Shown piece after piece: positions 59,601 through 63,290 of a stretch of 64,000 nucleotides of DNA; position 1 is the first letter of the stretch, and every line of letters begins with the position of its first letter. The translations under genes and the position numbers were made by a program. Below the pieces are notes generated by a model. It did no database searches, was not told where the DNA came from, and saw nothing but the letters and a program-made list of their open reading frames with translations. Source of the DNA: Tenrec ecaudatus (taxonomy: Eukaryota; Chordata; Mammalia; Afrosoricida; Tenrecidae); assembly GCF_050624435.1 (NCBI RefSeq), contig NC_134546.1:41061501-41125500 (forward strand), given 5' to 3'.

Positions 59601-60292
59601 AGGGAGGGTGAGTGTAGAAGTTCCAACAACGCACGCTTATTTTGCTTACCTGGTTTTAGTAGTATGCTCTTGAATACATGTTTTTAATATGCTTTATGCA
59701 CTTCAGATCATTCCCAGAGATTTTTAAATGTGTTTTACTTTGTTGGGCTTTTTTAATACTTTATATATTCGTTTTACTGTGGGGTGTGTCTGGTTCTCCA
59801 TAAGATTTTGTGGCAGAAGTGGAACTCTGATCTTTAAATAGTAGTGTATTTCATGCTTTCCAGAAAATAGTAAAGAATAAATCGCGAACTATGTTATACA
59901 TTTAGTGTGACATTTCAGACTTCTATTTTAAACGGGATAAGGAAAGACATAATCCTGCTAAGCAATTTCATTTAGAGTTGTAGCCATTAAAACTCTACAC
60001 GGCGGATTCAAACCAATGTTGGATGCGTGCATGTGCGTCACTCTTCAATCAGAAGGTGTCTGCCGAGGTCCTCCGAGCCGTCACGTTCGCTGGATCACAA
60101 TCCGTTTCCCCCCTGTCCTCCCCTGAAAGGAGCTGCCAGGCTGTGGCGGGGTTGGCTGTCTCCTGGGAAAATGCTCACTCTGTGGTTTTACTTTTCTAGG
60201 CACGCAGCCAGATGGACTCCTCCGGGCCAACTACAGCTCCGTGTTCGCCAACGTGGGTGCCGCGCTGCATGGACTCCACAGTGTCATGACAG
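15148..60292 (+). CDS. PPP1R21: PPP1R21, coding exons 1-13 (gene runs off the right edge)
   Basis: Thirteen exons are joined here: 15148-15204, 29909-29977, 33767-33913, 37792-37893, 40405-40569, 40741-40799, 41791-41885, 51541-51593, 53008-53157, 53595-53696, 53783-53871, 55901-56037 and 60200-60292. Together they read 1318 nt with no stop, giving 439 codons plus one base. The protein starts [19 protein letters not shown], then [16 protein letters not shown], so the KLRAQ motif that names the N-terminal coiled-coil domain is split over the exon 1/2 joint. Heptad-rich coiled coil covers about residues 1-230, and a more globular helical part follows ([31 protein letters not shown]). Human PPP1R21 is about 780 residues; the missing C-terminal part includes the TTKRSYEDQ region. 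Known role: protein phosphatase 1 regulatory subunit and Fy-2 subunit of the FERRY complex, which binds Rab5-GTP on early endosomes and associates with mRNA and ribosomes. In humans, recessive loss causes a neurodevelopmental disorder. All splice sites are GT-AG; only the exon 9 donor is weak. Confidence 0.97.
16112..16318 (+). repeat. AfroSINE, sense
   Basis: Head with ggtcagcagttcaaaactac (B box), middle, then ggggcagttctaccctgtct and the tail gaatggactccgtggcagtg. One of the better preserved copies. Confidence 0.85.
17934..18122 (-). repeat. AfroSINE, antisense
   Basis: Tail at left, gtgtttaatccactgagtta-type head at right ending ccaggacttct. Middle block gtctttctcctgtggagcag present. Confidence 0.8.
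18228..18478 (+). repeat. AfroSINE, sense, with altered head
   Basis: The head region carries extra sequence (near 18260-18310). The body gggagaaagacagggctttc and the tail are typical. Confidence 0.75.
18546..19781 (-). mobile_element. L1 3' end, antisense, 1.2 kb
   Basis: Begins with the T-tract and atcattttattgggggctc, the reverse of the L1 tail. A 14-bp duplication ccaattgcattttc flanks it (18532-18545 and 19782-19795). 5'-truncated. Confidence 0.9.
20240..20575 (+). mobile_element. RTE 3' end, sense, split by an L1 tail
   Basis: Text gaaaaagaggaagactccc and caatgagatggattggcaca, then after the L1 insert agttgtgagagcagtgtgtt and the tail gagttggactgacttgaggg. It resembles the AfroSINE tail. 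Confidence 0.7.
20306..20480 (+). mobile_element. L1 3' tail, sense, nested in the RTE
   Basis: aagggctcaagtagaaagaa through gggcccccaataaaaagatt. RTE sequence continues on both sides. Confidence 0.75.
20719..20949 (-). mobile_element. Unclassified retroelement 3' tail inside the AfroSINE
   Basis: Starts tttttaaaaacagttttatt like a reversed LINE tail. Its left end resembles the L1M 3' end at 11892. Inserted between taact sequences of the SINE body. Confidence 0.5.
21063..21267 (+). mobile_element. Non-autonomous hAT transposon, complete with 8-bp duplication
   Basis: 205 bp with ends tagaggtcctcaaac and gtgtgaggaggcctg (inverted), flanked by a perfect 8-bp direct repeat cattaagc (21055-21062 and 21268-21275). 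The 8-bp duplication and ends of the type CAGNGGTCCTCAAAC place it in the hAT superfamily. There is no coding capacity. Confidence 0.88.
22140..22436 (+). mobile_element. RTE 3' end, sense
   Basis: gagtgctccttagaggcaag, ggacatgttgtcaggagaga, ccctcaacgagatggactga and the tail ggatggcacgcagcagcaac. It is the best-preserved RTE 3' end in the window. Short open frames here are ORF2 C-terminal remnants. Confidence 0.85.
22757..22963 (+). repeat. AfroSINE, sense
   Basis: Full-length, with ggaaaaggatgagattttct in the middle, ggggcagttctactctgctc, and tail ttgactcgatggcagcgagt. Confidence 0.88.
23040..23112 (-). repeat. AfroSINE fragment, antisense
   Basis: agagtcggactgccccatag and preceding tail text. 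It is followed directly by a sense copy. Confidence 0.6.
23113..23250 (+). repeat. AfroSINE, sense
   Basis: gttgggccattcagcagttt (B-box side), agagaaagagtgggctctct and agaaacccacaaggg. Confidence 0.75.
23268..23374 (-). repeat. AfroSINE head fragment, antisense
   Basis: Only the head half remains: gtagctggtgtagactgaag to catcaccagagctct. Confidence 0.65.
23397..23578. mobile_element. Probable hAT-type element
   Basis: Imperfect inverted ends (gggtcccaaactta and tttgtgaaacacta), with an imperfect tatgtg-type repeat outside. It looks like Charlie-group non-autonomous elements. I cannot name the family. Confidence 0.4.
24088..24282 (-). repeat. AfroSINE, antisense
   Basis: gtctgttctgactcacagta at left, cctcatctttctcctgagga in the middle, and head gtgccagccgggcttcc at right. 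Confidence 0.8.
24903..25042 (+). repeat. AfroSINE, sense, middle deleted
   Basis: Head ggagccctagtggcacagtg is intact, and tail ttgactagatggcagtgggt is present. The central block is missing. Confidence 0.8.
25065..25325 (-). mobile_element. L1 3' end, antisense
   Basis: Reversed tail tttaaatcattttattgggg, then the L1 3' UTR up to acccacttttctgttgc. Short, 5'-truncated. Confidence 0.85.
26012..26165 (-). repeat. Older AfroSINE subfamily, antisense
   Basis: cctgttgctgtcaagtttat, agcagattgccagacctttc and acacagggtcagcttaact fit the longer-bodied AfroSINE form familiar from elephant. Confidence 0.6.
26198..26345 (+). repeat. AfroSINE, sense, 3' end missing
   Basis: Head ggagtcctggtgacactgtt and middle ggagaaagatgagcatgctg are present. 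The copy ends before the tail. Confidence 0.75.
26437..26597 (-). repeat. AfroSINE, antisense, 3' end missing
   Basis: gggtggaactgctcctgtgg to catgccaccagcgctcctc. Confidence 0.8.
26862..27062 (+). mobile_element. hAT-Charlie non-autonomous element (MER type)
   Basis: aaggaccagatagtgaatat and ttaggctgggggcc early, then ccagaattggcccacggacc and atggtttgctggttcctg at the end. This is the familiar mammalian Charlie-group order. Ancient. Confidence 0.65.
28290..29100 (-). mobile_element. L1 3' region, antisense, older, split by an RTE-type insert
   Basis: gatttcactcagcatgacgc, then after the insert tgaacagtgctgcggtgaac, aggatatacacccagcagag and ccaccagtgtatgagggttc. This is the standard antisense L1 3' text. 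Confidence 0.8.
28448..28715 (+). mobile_element. Short RTE-driven element, sense
   Basis: 5' block ctggtatttgaaataccagt, shared with 6838-6945, is joined to the RTE 3' block acatgtcaggagagaccagt. The two blocks lie together as in a non-autonomous RTE derivative. Confidence 0.6.
29150..29350 (+). repeat. MIR SINE, sense
   Basis: ctgtgcctcagtttcctctt, ctgtaaaacggagatg and ttgtgaggattcgatgag are core MIR words. Ancient mammalian repeat. Confidence 0.75.
29635..29780 (+). repeat. MIR SINE, 5' half, sense
   Basis: gatggactggaagtcaggag, acatggattggaaccccact and tttgccatggat are MIR words. It ends about 130 bases before exon 2. Confidence 0.6.
29909..29977 (+). CDS. PPP1R21: PPP1R21 exon 2 (residues 20-42)
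   Basis: Acceptor ctctttaag, donor AAG|gtatgc, phase 0 at both ends, 69 nt. It encodes [20 protein letters not shown] and then ALK. Joined to the lysine ending exon 1 it completes the KLRAQ motif. Intron 1 before it is 14.7 kb, the longest in the window. Confidence 0.96.
30318..30534 (-). repeat. AfroSINE, antisense
   Basis: ttgatcctgactcatagtga, gagcctcatctttctcccat and head tattaccagggttcct. Confidence 0.85.
30848..31045 (+). repeat. AfroSINE, sense
   Basis: Head aaggagccctgatagcacag, A box and B box (ggttggtggttcaaactcac) are clear. The tail is diverged. Confidence 0.85.
31845..32200 (-). mobile_element. RTE 3' end, antisense
   Basis: ctgtgctatcctcacaattg, ctccagggactggtctctcc, tgacagcatgtccaaagtgc and ggagcattctggctgtgctg are the reverse of the element at 22140-22436. 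It reads further into ORF2 than that copy. Confidence 0.8.
32208..32326 (+). repeat. AfroSINE 3' part, sense
   Basis: ggagaaagatgagactttct to aaatgactcaatggtagtaa. The head is missing. Confidence 0.8.
32424..32604 (-). repeat. AfroSINE, antisense
   Basis: tcgagtagattcctactcac, cctcgtctttcccttgtgaa and head cagcaccaccaagaccc. Confidence 0.8.
32634..32775 (+). repeat. AfroSINE, sense, 5' half
   Basis: aaaagttagcagtttgaatc (B box), with a shortened, diverged body. Confidence 0.6.
32940..33051. mobile_element. 112-bp MITE with about 25-bp inverted ends
   Basis: The left end ccatgtatgctcgagtataa and the reverse complement of the right end (tcgtataaattcgtgtatga) agree at about 17 of 25 positions and both run into gctga. 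TA lies on both sides (32938-32939, 33052-33053), as in Tc1/mariner insertions. The body has ctattttaccacaaaactgc. I remember similar text from several mammals but cannot name the family. Confidence 0.55.
33767..33913 (+). CDS. PPP1R21: PPP1R21 exon 3 (residues 43-91)
   Basis: Acceptor cactttgcag, donor AAG|gtagtc, 147 nt, phase 0. It encodes the coiled-coil stretch [18 protein letters not shown], then [20 protein letters not shown] and a basic linker ending PRGKKNK. It is effectively identical to the mammalian sequence I remember. The frame stays open on both sides of the exon for a short way, but the splice sites and homology fix its limits. Confidence 0.96.
34336..34414. mobile_element. 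79-bp palindromic MITE, copy 2
   Basis: Arms gagggctctgaaaagtatgt and aagctttctaaaagccc are inverted. TA on the left, TT on the right (probably mutated TA). Same length as the copy at 12936-13014. Confidence 0.65.
34603..35165 (-). mobile_element. LTR of an endogenous retrovirus, antisense
   Basis: On the minus strand the order is U3, a TATA box (ctatataagc, plus-strand 34750-34760), a polyadenylation signal (ccaataaagcc, plus-strand near 34660) and a U5-like stretch ending near 34603. The U3 side carries two tandem copies of a unit of about 60 bp at about 35035-35155, like enhancer repeats of gammaretroviral LTRs. No internal region adjoins it, so it is a solo LTR. The right boundary is uncertain. 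It looks moderately young. Confidence 0.65.
35508..35699 (-). repeat. AfroSINE, antisense
   Basis: cattctgactagtagcaatc, gtctcatctttctcccttgg and head aaaccaccaggactcct. Confidence 0.85.
35783..35957 (+). repeat. AfroSINE, sense
   Basis: agcacaaggtcaacagtttg, ggagaaagatgaggctttct and agaaacccacaggcacagtt: a clear long-form copy. Confidence 0.85.
36825..36890 (+). repeat. AfroSINE tail fragment
   Basis: ctggggcagttctgctctct and gggttgccatgagtgac. Only the 3' part remains. Confidence 0.55.
37792..37893 (+). CDS. PPP1R21: PPP1R21 exon 4 (residues 92-125)
   Basis: Acceptor tttccatcag, donor CAA|gtgagt, 102 nt, phase 0. It encodes [20 protein letters not shown] and then [14 protein letters not shown]. 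Human, from memory, has [11 protein letters not shown], so one Glu-to-Lys change is visible. The serine-rich start links two coiled-coil blocks. Confidence 0.95.
37894..40404 (+). other. PPP1R21: PPP1R21 intron 4
   Basis: 2.5 kb, more than half of it an antisense L1. 37894-38515 and 40012-40404 hold nothing firm; 40150-40260 may be a degraded MIR. Confidence 0.9.
38518..40010 (-). mobile_element. L1 3' end, antisense, 1.5 kb
   Basis: Reversed tail tttaaacattttattagggg, then the full 3' UTR order as in the L1 at 46546-49203. It extends to aagacagagggaaacaaagc and the acaacagaacaataa A-rich region. The open frame at 38718-39275 is a chance frame in this 3' UTR. Confidence 0.88.
40405..40569 (+). 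CDS. PPP1R21: PPP1R21 exon 5 (residues 126-180)
   Basis: Acceptor tgccttgcag, donor GAA|gtaagc, 165 nt, phase 0. It encodes [20 protein letters not shown], then a conserved coiled-coil segment with [20 protein letters not shown]. It is GC-rich with many CpG sites, in contrast to the AT-rich neighbouring introns. Confidence 0.96.
40570..41790 (+). other. PPP1R21: PPP1R21 introns 5 and 6
   Basis: Intron 5 (40570-40740) and intron 6 (40800-41790) contain no transposon I recognise. This is the longest repeat-free block around exons in the window. Confidence 0.7.
40741..40799 (+). CDS. PPP1R21: PPP1R21 exon 6 (residues 181-200, split codon)
   Basis: Acceptor ttcaaaattcag, donor TG|gtatgt, 59 nt. 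It encodes [19 protein letters not shown] plus the first two bases of a Cys codon completed by exon 7. It lies only 171 bases after exon 5; this is the shortest intron but one in the window. Confidence 0.95.
41791..41885 (+). CDS. PPP1R21: PPP1R21 exon 7 (residues 200-232)
   Basis: Acceptor tttctttcag, donor A|gtaggt, 95 nt. The first base completes Cys-200. The exon then reads [20 protein letters not shown] and [11 protein letters not shown], and leaves one base of a Lys codon for exon 8. This is the end of the first coiled-coil block. Confidence 0.95.
42973..43135 (-). repeat. AfroSINE, antisense
   Basis: caagcccactgtcattgagt, gggttctgacgcatggcgcc and head tcaccacccgggggcct. Shortened middle. 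Confidence 0.7.
43661..44415 (-). repeat. AfroSINE, antisense, split by the RPL17 retrocopy
   Basis: SINE text lies at 43661-43757 (tcaggtcaattctgattcat, ccccatagggcagggtgaaa) and resumes at 44370 (gattggaactctttatggga). A 10-bp duplication with one mismatch (gattgkaact, 43748-43757 and 44370-44379) brackets the insert. Confidence 0.8.
43758..44369 (-). pseudogene. RPL17: RPL17 processed pseudogene (retrocopy), minus strand
   Basis: The minus strand runs from an ATG at 44331-44333 ([20 protein letters not shown]) to a TAA at 43799-43801. The long intact stretch reads [41 protein letters not shown] and [20 protein letters not shown], characteristic of ribosomal protein uL22 (RPL17). A frame break lies between the first 25 residues and [11 protein letters not shown], and the segment between GRC and WTQ is shortened. 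There are no introns, an AATAAA follows the stop, and the short T-run at 43757-43763 is the reversed tail. This is one of the many ribosomal-protein retrocopies in mammals. Confidence 0.93.
45572..45764 (-). repeat. AfroSINE, antisense, in the ERVL fossil
   Basis: gagtcgatgctgactccccg, gcctcatctttctcccatgg and head-side text near 45755. Confidence 0.8.
46240..46490 (-). mobile_element. RTE 3' end, antisense
   Basis: tggcctcaacgcctagcgac at the tail, then gtcagtccatctccctaagg, gcatggtgtccttctgaagg and acagtctcaccgtatg. Confidence 0.7.
46546..49203 (-). mobile_element. L1 3' region, antisense, 2.66 kb
   Basis: The longest L1 in the window. It starts with reversed tail sequence (46546) and runs through the complete 3' UTR into the end of ORF2 text (tatgcccagtagggggattg near 49128). 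A perfect 14-bp duplication ccaatatacgggtt flanks it (46532-46545 and 49204-49217). It has no coding capacity beyond fragments. Confidence 0.92.
47835..47956. repeat. 23-bp minisatellite inside the L1 3' UTR
   Basis: About five tandem copies of a C/T-rich unit (ttgtcctgtccctccccctc plus ccc) with single-base variants (gtccctc/gtacctc alternating). It gives chance proline/leucine-serine repeat frames on both strands. Confidence 0.9.
50124..50300 (+). mobile_element. Possible ERVL-type LTR start (MLT2-like)
   Basis: tgatggttaatgttacgagc, cagttcagctaggctatcta and ctgagtgatttggcaaatac resemble the 5' end of MLT2-group LTRs. They lie in the right order and orientation to be the 3' LTR of the ERVL fossil. 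Diverged. Confidence 0.45.
51541..51593 (+). CDS. PPP1R21: PPP1R21 exon 8 (residues 232-249)
   Basis: Acceptor ggttttgtag, donor CAG|gtaacg, 53 nt. The first two bases complete the Lys codon from exon 7, then [17 protein letters not shown] follows. Intron 7 before it is 9.7 kb and holds the RPL17 retrocopy, the ERVL fossil and a 2.7-kb L1. Confidence 0.95.
51594..53007 (+). other. PPP1R21: PPP1R21 intron 8
   Basis: 1.4 kb. 51950-52340 resembles a very old dispersed repeat (aggatttcaacatacagatg near its end) that I cannot name. A composite L1 tail fills 52408-52912. Confidence 0.8.
52408..52912 (-). mobile_element. Composite L1: two 3' ends in tandem, antisense, one outer duplication
   Basis: First tail at 52430-52605 (acattttattagggactcac), second at 52610-52912 (aatcattttattggggactc). 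One 11-bp duplication tgtttaaatgt (52397-52407 and 52913-52923) brackets both. It lies 84 bases before exon 9. Confidence 0.8.
53008..53157 (+). CDS. PPP1R21: PPP1R21 exon 9 (residues 250-299)
   Basis: Acceptor catttaaag, 150 nt, phase 0. It encodes [38 protein letters not shown] and [12 protein letters not shown], the start of the globular middle region. The donor AAG|gtcgag has C at intron position 3 where A or G is usual. Homology to exon 10 (FSQYLHEN) shows the join must still fall here. Confidence 0.95.
53158..53782 (+). other. PPP1R21: PPP1R21 introns 9 and 10
   Basis: Intron 9 (53158-53594) begins gtcgag and holds no recognisable repeat; intron 10 (53697-53782) is 86 bases. The frame 53300-53563 is intronic and matches nothing I know. 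Confidence 0.8.
53595..53696 (+). CDS. PPP1R21: PPP1R21 exon 10 (residues 300-333)
   Basis: Acceptor ccgctctag, donor CTG|gtaatt, 102 nt, phase 0. It encodes [18 protein letters not shown], then [16 protein letters not shown], matching the known protein without gaps. Confidence 0.96.
53783..53871 (+). CDS. PPP1R21: PPP1R21 exon 11 (residues 334-363)
   Basis: Acceptor cttttccag, donor AG|gtactt, 89 nt. It encodes [20 protein letters not shown] and RKILPYQLK, and leaves two bases of a Ser codon for exon 12. It is 86 bases from exon 10, the shortest intron in the window. Confidence 0.95.
53872..55900 (+). other. PPP1R21: PPP1R21 intron 11: AT-rich, no transposon recognised
   Basis: 2.0 kb, strongly AT-rich from 54.3 to 55.1 kb, with no SINE, L1 or LTR visible. 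It contains a 34-bp tandem duplication at 54911-54978. Confidence 0.75.
54911..54978. repeat. 34-bp tandem duplication
   Basis: Two adjacent copies of ttcagatttttaaattatgt plus taagatagaataaa, differing at two positions. Confidence 0.85.
55901..56037 (+). CDS. PPP1R21: PPP1R21 exon 12 (residues 363-409)
   Basis: Acceptor tcatcactag, donor CCAA|gtaagt (near-consensus), 137 nt. It completes Ser-363, then reads [40 protein letters not shown] and LLALP. Read-through open frames on both sides exist but leave the homology at the splice sites. Confidence 0.96.
56125..56270 (+). repeat. MIR SINE, sense
   Basis: ccctgggcaaatcacttttc, ctctttgccccacacagtcc and atttgtgaaatggagg are MIR core words. Confidence 0.65.
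56559..56641. repeat. (TC)n microsatellite
   Basis: About 80 bases of ct repeats with one ttct break. It borders the AfroSINE 3' tail on its right. Confidence 0.95.
56643..56850 (-). repeat. AfroSINE, antisense
   Basis: tgccattgagtccatgctga, caggacaggatagaactgcc, and head-side text near 56830. The microsatellite grew at its 3' tail. Confidence 0.85.
56855..57420 (-). mobile_element. Old L1 3' UTR (L1M type), antisense, with a MITE inside
   Basis: tattcacagatctgtacagc, atttcatataaattgtatca, aagaataatgctgctgtgga and acaggaatggaattatgggt are classic antisense L1M words. It is interrupted at 57021-57098. Confidence 0.82.
57021..57098. mobile_element. 78-bp palindromic MITE, copy 3
   Basis: gggggcttcaaaagcttgtg and the inverted cttgctaaagccctccca, with TA on both sides (57019-57020, 57099-57100). 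L1M text resumes directly outside, so the insertion limits are exact. Confidence 0.8.
57995..58300 (-). mobile_element. Old ERVL-group LTR fragment
   Basis: tggtgatttgctagaagaac, tcttagaactcagaagaact, ccagcaagagtgtg and gaccagccaccacaatagaa resemble an ancient mammalian LTR family. The family name is uncertain. Heavily decayed. Confidence 0.4.
58308..58771 (-). mobile_element. Candidate solo LTR, antisense
   Basis: A unit with TG...CA ends (tgtgtaattgaag ... gtggggaaca) and, on the minus strand, a TATA-like attatatatgccc near plus-strand 58412. I see no target duplication or clear polyadenylation signal, so the call is tentative. Confidence 0.4.
60200..60292 (+). CDS. PPP1R21: PPP1R21 exon 13 (residues 409-439 plus one base)
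   Basis: Acceptor tttttctag, donor ACAG|gtgagg, 93 nt. It completes Ser-409, then reads [20 protein letters not shown] and [10 protein letters not shown]; the last base starts the next Asp codon in an exon beyond the window. Against the human sequence as I recall it, this exon has more substitutions than its neighbours and is GC-rich. Confidence 0.93.
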
Positions 60293-60723
60293 GTGAGGCT
60301 TGACGAATCACAGAAATAAGTGTCACCCGTTGTCCCACTTGCTCAGATCCTGCCTGAACGAGATGTAAGCAGACACTGCCAGGGCGCATGGGCCGCAGGT
60401 AAACGCCTGGTCATGCTTGGCGTGCACAGCTCCCTCCCTGCCTTCTTTCCCATCTGCTGTGCTGCGGCAGGTAAACAGGGTGCTGAAGAGAAATCCCGTG
60501 CCCGGATGACCAGCAGACAGCATGTACTGTGGGGAGTTCATCAAAGCAGCACTGTGCTTCTGGGGTGTTTGGCAAAGTACCTTGCACTAACAGGAGCACC
60601 ACAAGCCCAGAGGGACTGAGGAAACCAAGGTTTAAACTCCCCGGGAAGAGTGCACACCCTTTTCACGCTCGTGTGTGTTTTCATGTTCAACGTGCACATG
60701 AAGTTTGAGCCCCCCTTTGTTTT

Positions 60724-61675
60724 TTTTTTTTTTAATTTTAACAATTTATTGGGGCTCATACAATTCTTTTCACAGTTCATATATATACATACATCAATTG
60801 TATAAAGCACATCTGTACAGTCTTTGCCCTAATCATTTTTTTCTCTTTTCTTCTTTTACATTTTATTAGGGACTCATACAACTCTTACCACAATCCATAC
60901 ATATACATACATCAATTGTATAAAGCACATCCATACATTCCCTGCCCCAATCATTCTCAAGGCATTTGCTCTCCACTTAAGCCCCTTGCATCAGGTCCTC
61001 TTTTTTATCCCCTCCTCCCTCCCCATTCCCCCCTCCCTCATATGCCCTTGGTAATTTATACATCGTTGTTTTGTCATATCTTGCCCTATCCGGAGTCTCC
61101 CTTCCCCCCTTCTCTGCTGTCCCTCTCCCAGGGAAGAGGTCACATGTGGATCCTTGTAATCAGTTCCCCCTTTCCAACCCACTCACCCTCCACTCTCCCA
61201 GCATCGTCCCTCACACCCTTGGTCCTGAAGGTATCATCCACCCTGGATTCCCTGTACCTCCAACCCTCATATGCACCAGTGTACAGCCTCTGTCCTATCC
61301 AGCCCTGCAAGGTAGAATTCGGATCATGGTAGTTGGGGGGAGGAAGCATCCAGGATCCGGGGGAAAGCTGTGTTCTTCATCGATACTACCTCACACCCTA
61401 ATTAACCCATCTCCTCTCCTAAACCCCTCTATGAGGGGATCTCCATTGGTCGACACTTGGGCCTTGGGTCTCCACTCTGCACTTCCCCATTCATTTAATA
61501 TGATATATATATACATATATATACATACATATATACATATACACATATATACACATACATACACACACTTATATCTTTTTTTTTTTTGCATGATGCCTTA
61601 TACCTGGTCCCTTGGGCACCTCGTGATCGCACTGGCCGGTGTGCTTCTTCCATGTGGGCTTATTTGCTTCTGAGC
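60724..61675 (-). mobile_element. Composite L1: two 3' ends in tandem, antisense, one outer duplication
   Basis: A first tail (acaatttattggggctcata, 60735-60840) is followed by a second tail (acattttattagggactcat, from about 60857) continuing into the L1 3' UTR. One 15-bp duplication gcccccctttgtttt (60709-60723 and 61676-61690) encloses both. A TA/CA microsatellite lies at 61500-61575. Confidence 0.82.
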
Positions 61676-61867
61676 GCCCCCCTTTGTTTTACAACGCCGT
61701 CAGTAGTGACAGTCTGTTCCCAACCTCGGGGCAGTTTTCAGCTGTCTGTGTGTGCTCAGACTAGTTGACCGAGGGCCAGAGGGGACTTCGGGAGCGTTCT
61801 ATGCTTCTTAGCATGAGGTTCCTGTGTCATGACTGTTGACTCTTTGGGACCTACTTTGCCCCTTCTG

Positions 61868-62783
61868 TTTTTTTAAAATAATTTTATTGGGGACTCTTAC
61901 AGCTCTTATCACAGTCCATCCATCCATCCATTGTGTCAAGCACATTTGCACATTTGTTGTCATCACCATTTCAAAACATTTTCTTTCTACTTGAGCCCTT
62001 GTTATCACCATTTTTCCCTTCCCTCCCTCATGAACCCTTGATCATTTATAATTTTTTTTCATGTCTTACACTGACTGATATCTTCCTTCACCCACTTTTC
62101 TGTTGCCCATCCCTCTAGGAGGGGCTATAGTTAGATCATTGTGATCGGTTCCCCCTATCTCTCCCCACCTTCCGCATTCCCCCTCCTGGTATGGCTACTC
62201 TCAATATTGGCCCTGAGGGGTTTATCTGTCCTGGATTCCCTGTGTTTCCAGCTCTTATCTGTACCCATGTACATGCTGTGGTCTAGCAGATTTGTAAGGT
62301 AGAATTGGGGTCATGGTAGTCGGGGAGGGGTCGAGCTTTAAAGAACTAGAGCAAAGTTGTATATTTCATCAGTGTTATACTGTACCTGACTGGCTCATCT
62401 CCTCCCCACAACCCTTTCTGTAAGGGGATGTCCAGTTGTCTTCAGATGGACTTTGGGTCTCTACTCTGCACTCCCCCTCAGTCACAATGATAGGAGTTTT
62501 TGTTCTGGGTCGTTCACGCCTAATACCTGATCCCATCGACACCTGGTGATCACACAGGCTGGTGTGCTTCTTCCATGTGGGCTTTATTGCTTCTCAGCTA
62601 GATGACTGCTTGTTTATCTTCAAGCCTTTAAGACCCCTGATGCTATATCTTTTGATATCTGGGCACCATCAGCTTTCACCAAATTTGCTTATGCACCCGC
62701 TTTGTCTTTAGAGATTGTGTTAGGAAGGTGAGCATCATGGAATGCCAGGTTAATAGAACAAAGTGTTCTTGCATTGAGGAATA
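61868..62783 (-). mobile_element. L1 3' end, antisense
   Basis: aataattttattggggactc through aatgccaggttaatagaaca. A 9-bp duplication ccccttctg flanks it (61859-61867 and 62784-62792). Confidence 0.88.
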
Positions 62784-63120
62784 CCCCTTCTGGTTTTTTT
62801 TCCCCTTTTCCCCCACTTGCTCTCACCTTCTGTCTCTCTCCCTGCCCCTCCATCCTCCTTTCTTTTCTTCTTTGTTCCTTTCTTTTCCGTCCCTCCCTCC
62901 CTTCCTTCTGTCTCTTTCTCTTTTCCTTGAGAGTGGCTTGGGGAAGGAAGCAGTTGTTAAGGACTAGGGGAAAGAGTCCCAAGTCCCTAGATTATTCATT
63001 GTATTTAATAAACAATTAGCAACTAATCATTAATTACATAGAAAAGAATTTTTTAAAAATCTGAAAACCATGCTCTAAGAATGTGTAGATGAGTATCCGA
63101 GGCCCTCAAATGGTTTGGTA

Positions 63121-63290
63121 AGGAGCCCTGGTGGTGGTCTGGTTTAGGTATTCGGCTGATAACTGCAAGGTCAGCAGTTCAAACCCACCAGCTTCTCCAC
63201 AGGTCAAAAATGAGGCTCTCTGTGCCCATAAAGATCTCTAAGCCTTCTGTAGGGTTCCAGTGAGTTGGAATTGATAGCAGTGGGTTTCAT
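63121..63290 (+). repeat. AfroSINE, sense
   Basis: Head taaggagccctggtggtggt, B box ggtcagcagttcaaacccac, tail ttggaattgatagcagtggg. Confidence 0.88.

Larger units (their letters stand above)
56038..60199 (+). other. PPP1R21: PPP1R21 intron 12
   Basis: 4.2 kb with a MIR, a TC microsatellite, an AfroSINE, an old L1 holding a MITE, and old LTR pieces. 56270-56555, 57420-57990 and 58772-60199 hold no element I can name; the GC-rich frames at 59.2-59.7 kb have no known protein. Confidence 0.85.

Noticed and set aside
59200-59680. GC-rich overlapping frames in intron 12 as a nested gene
   Set aside because: No start context, splice sites or similarity that I can support.
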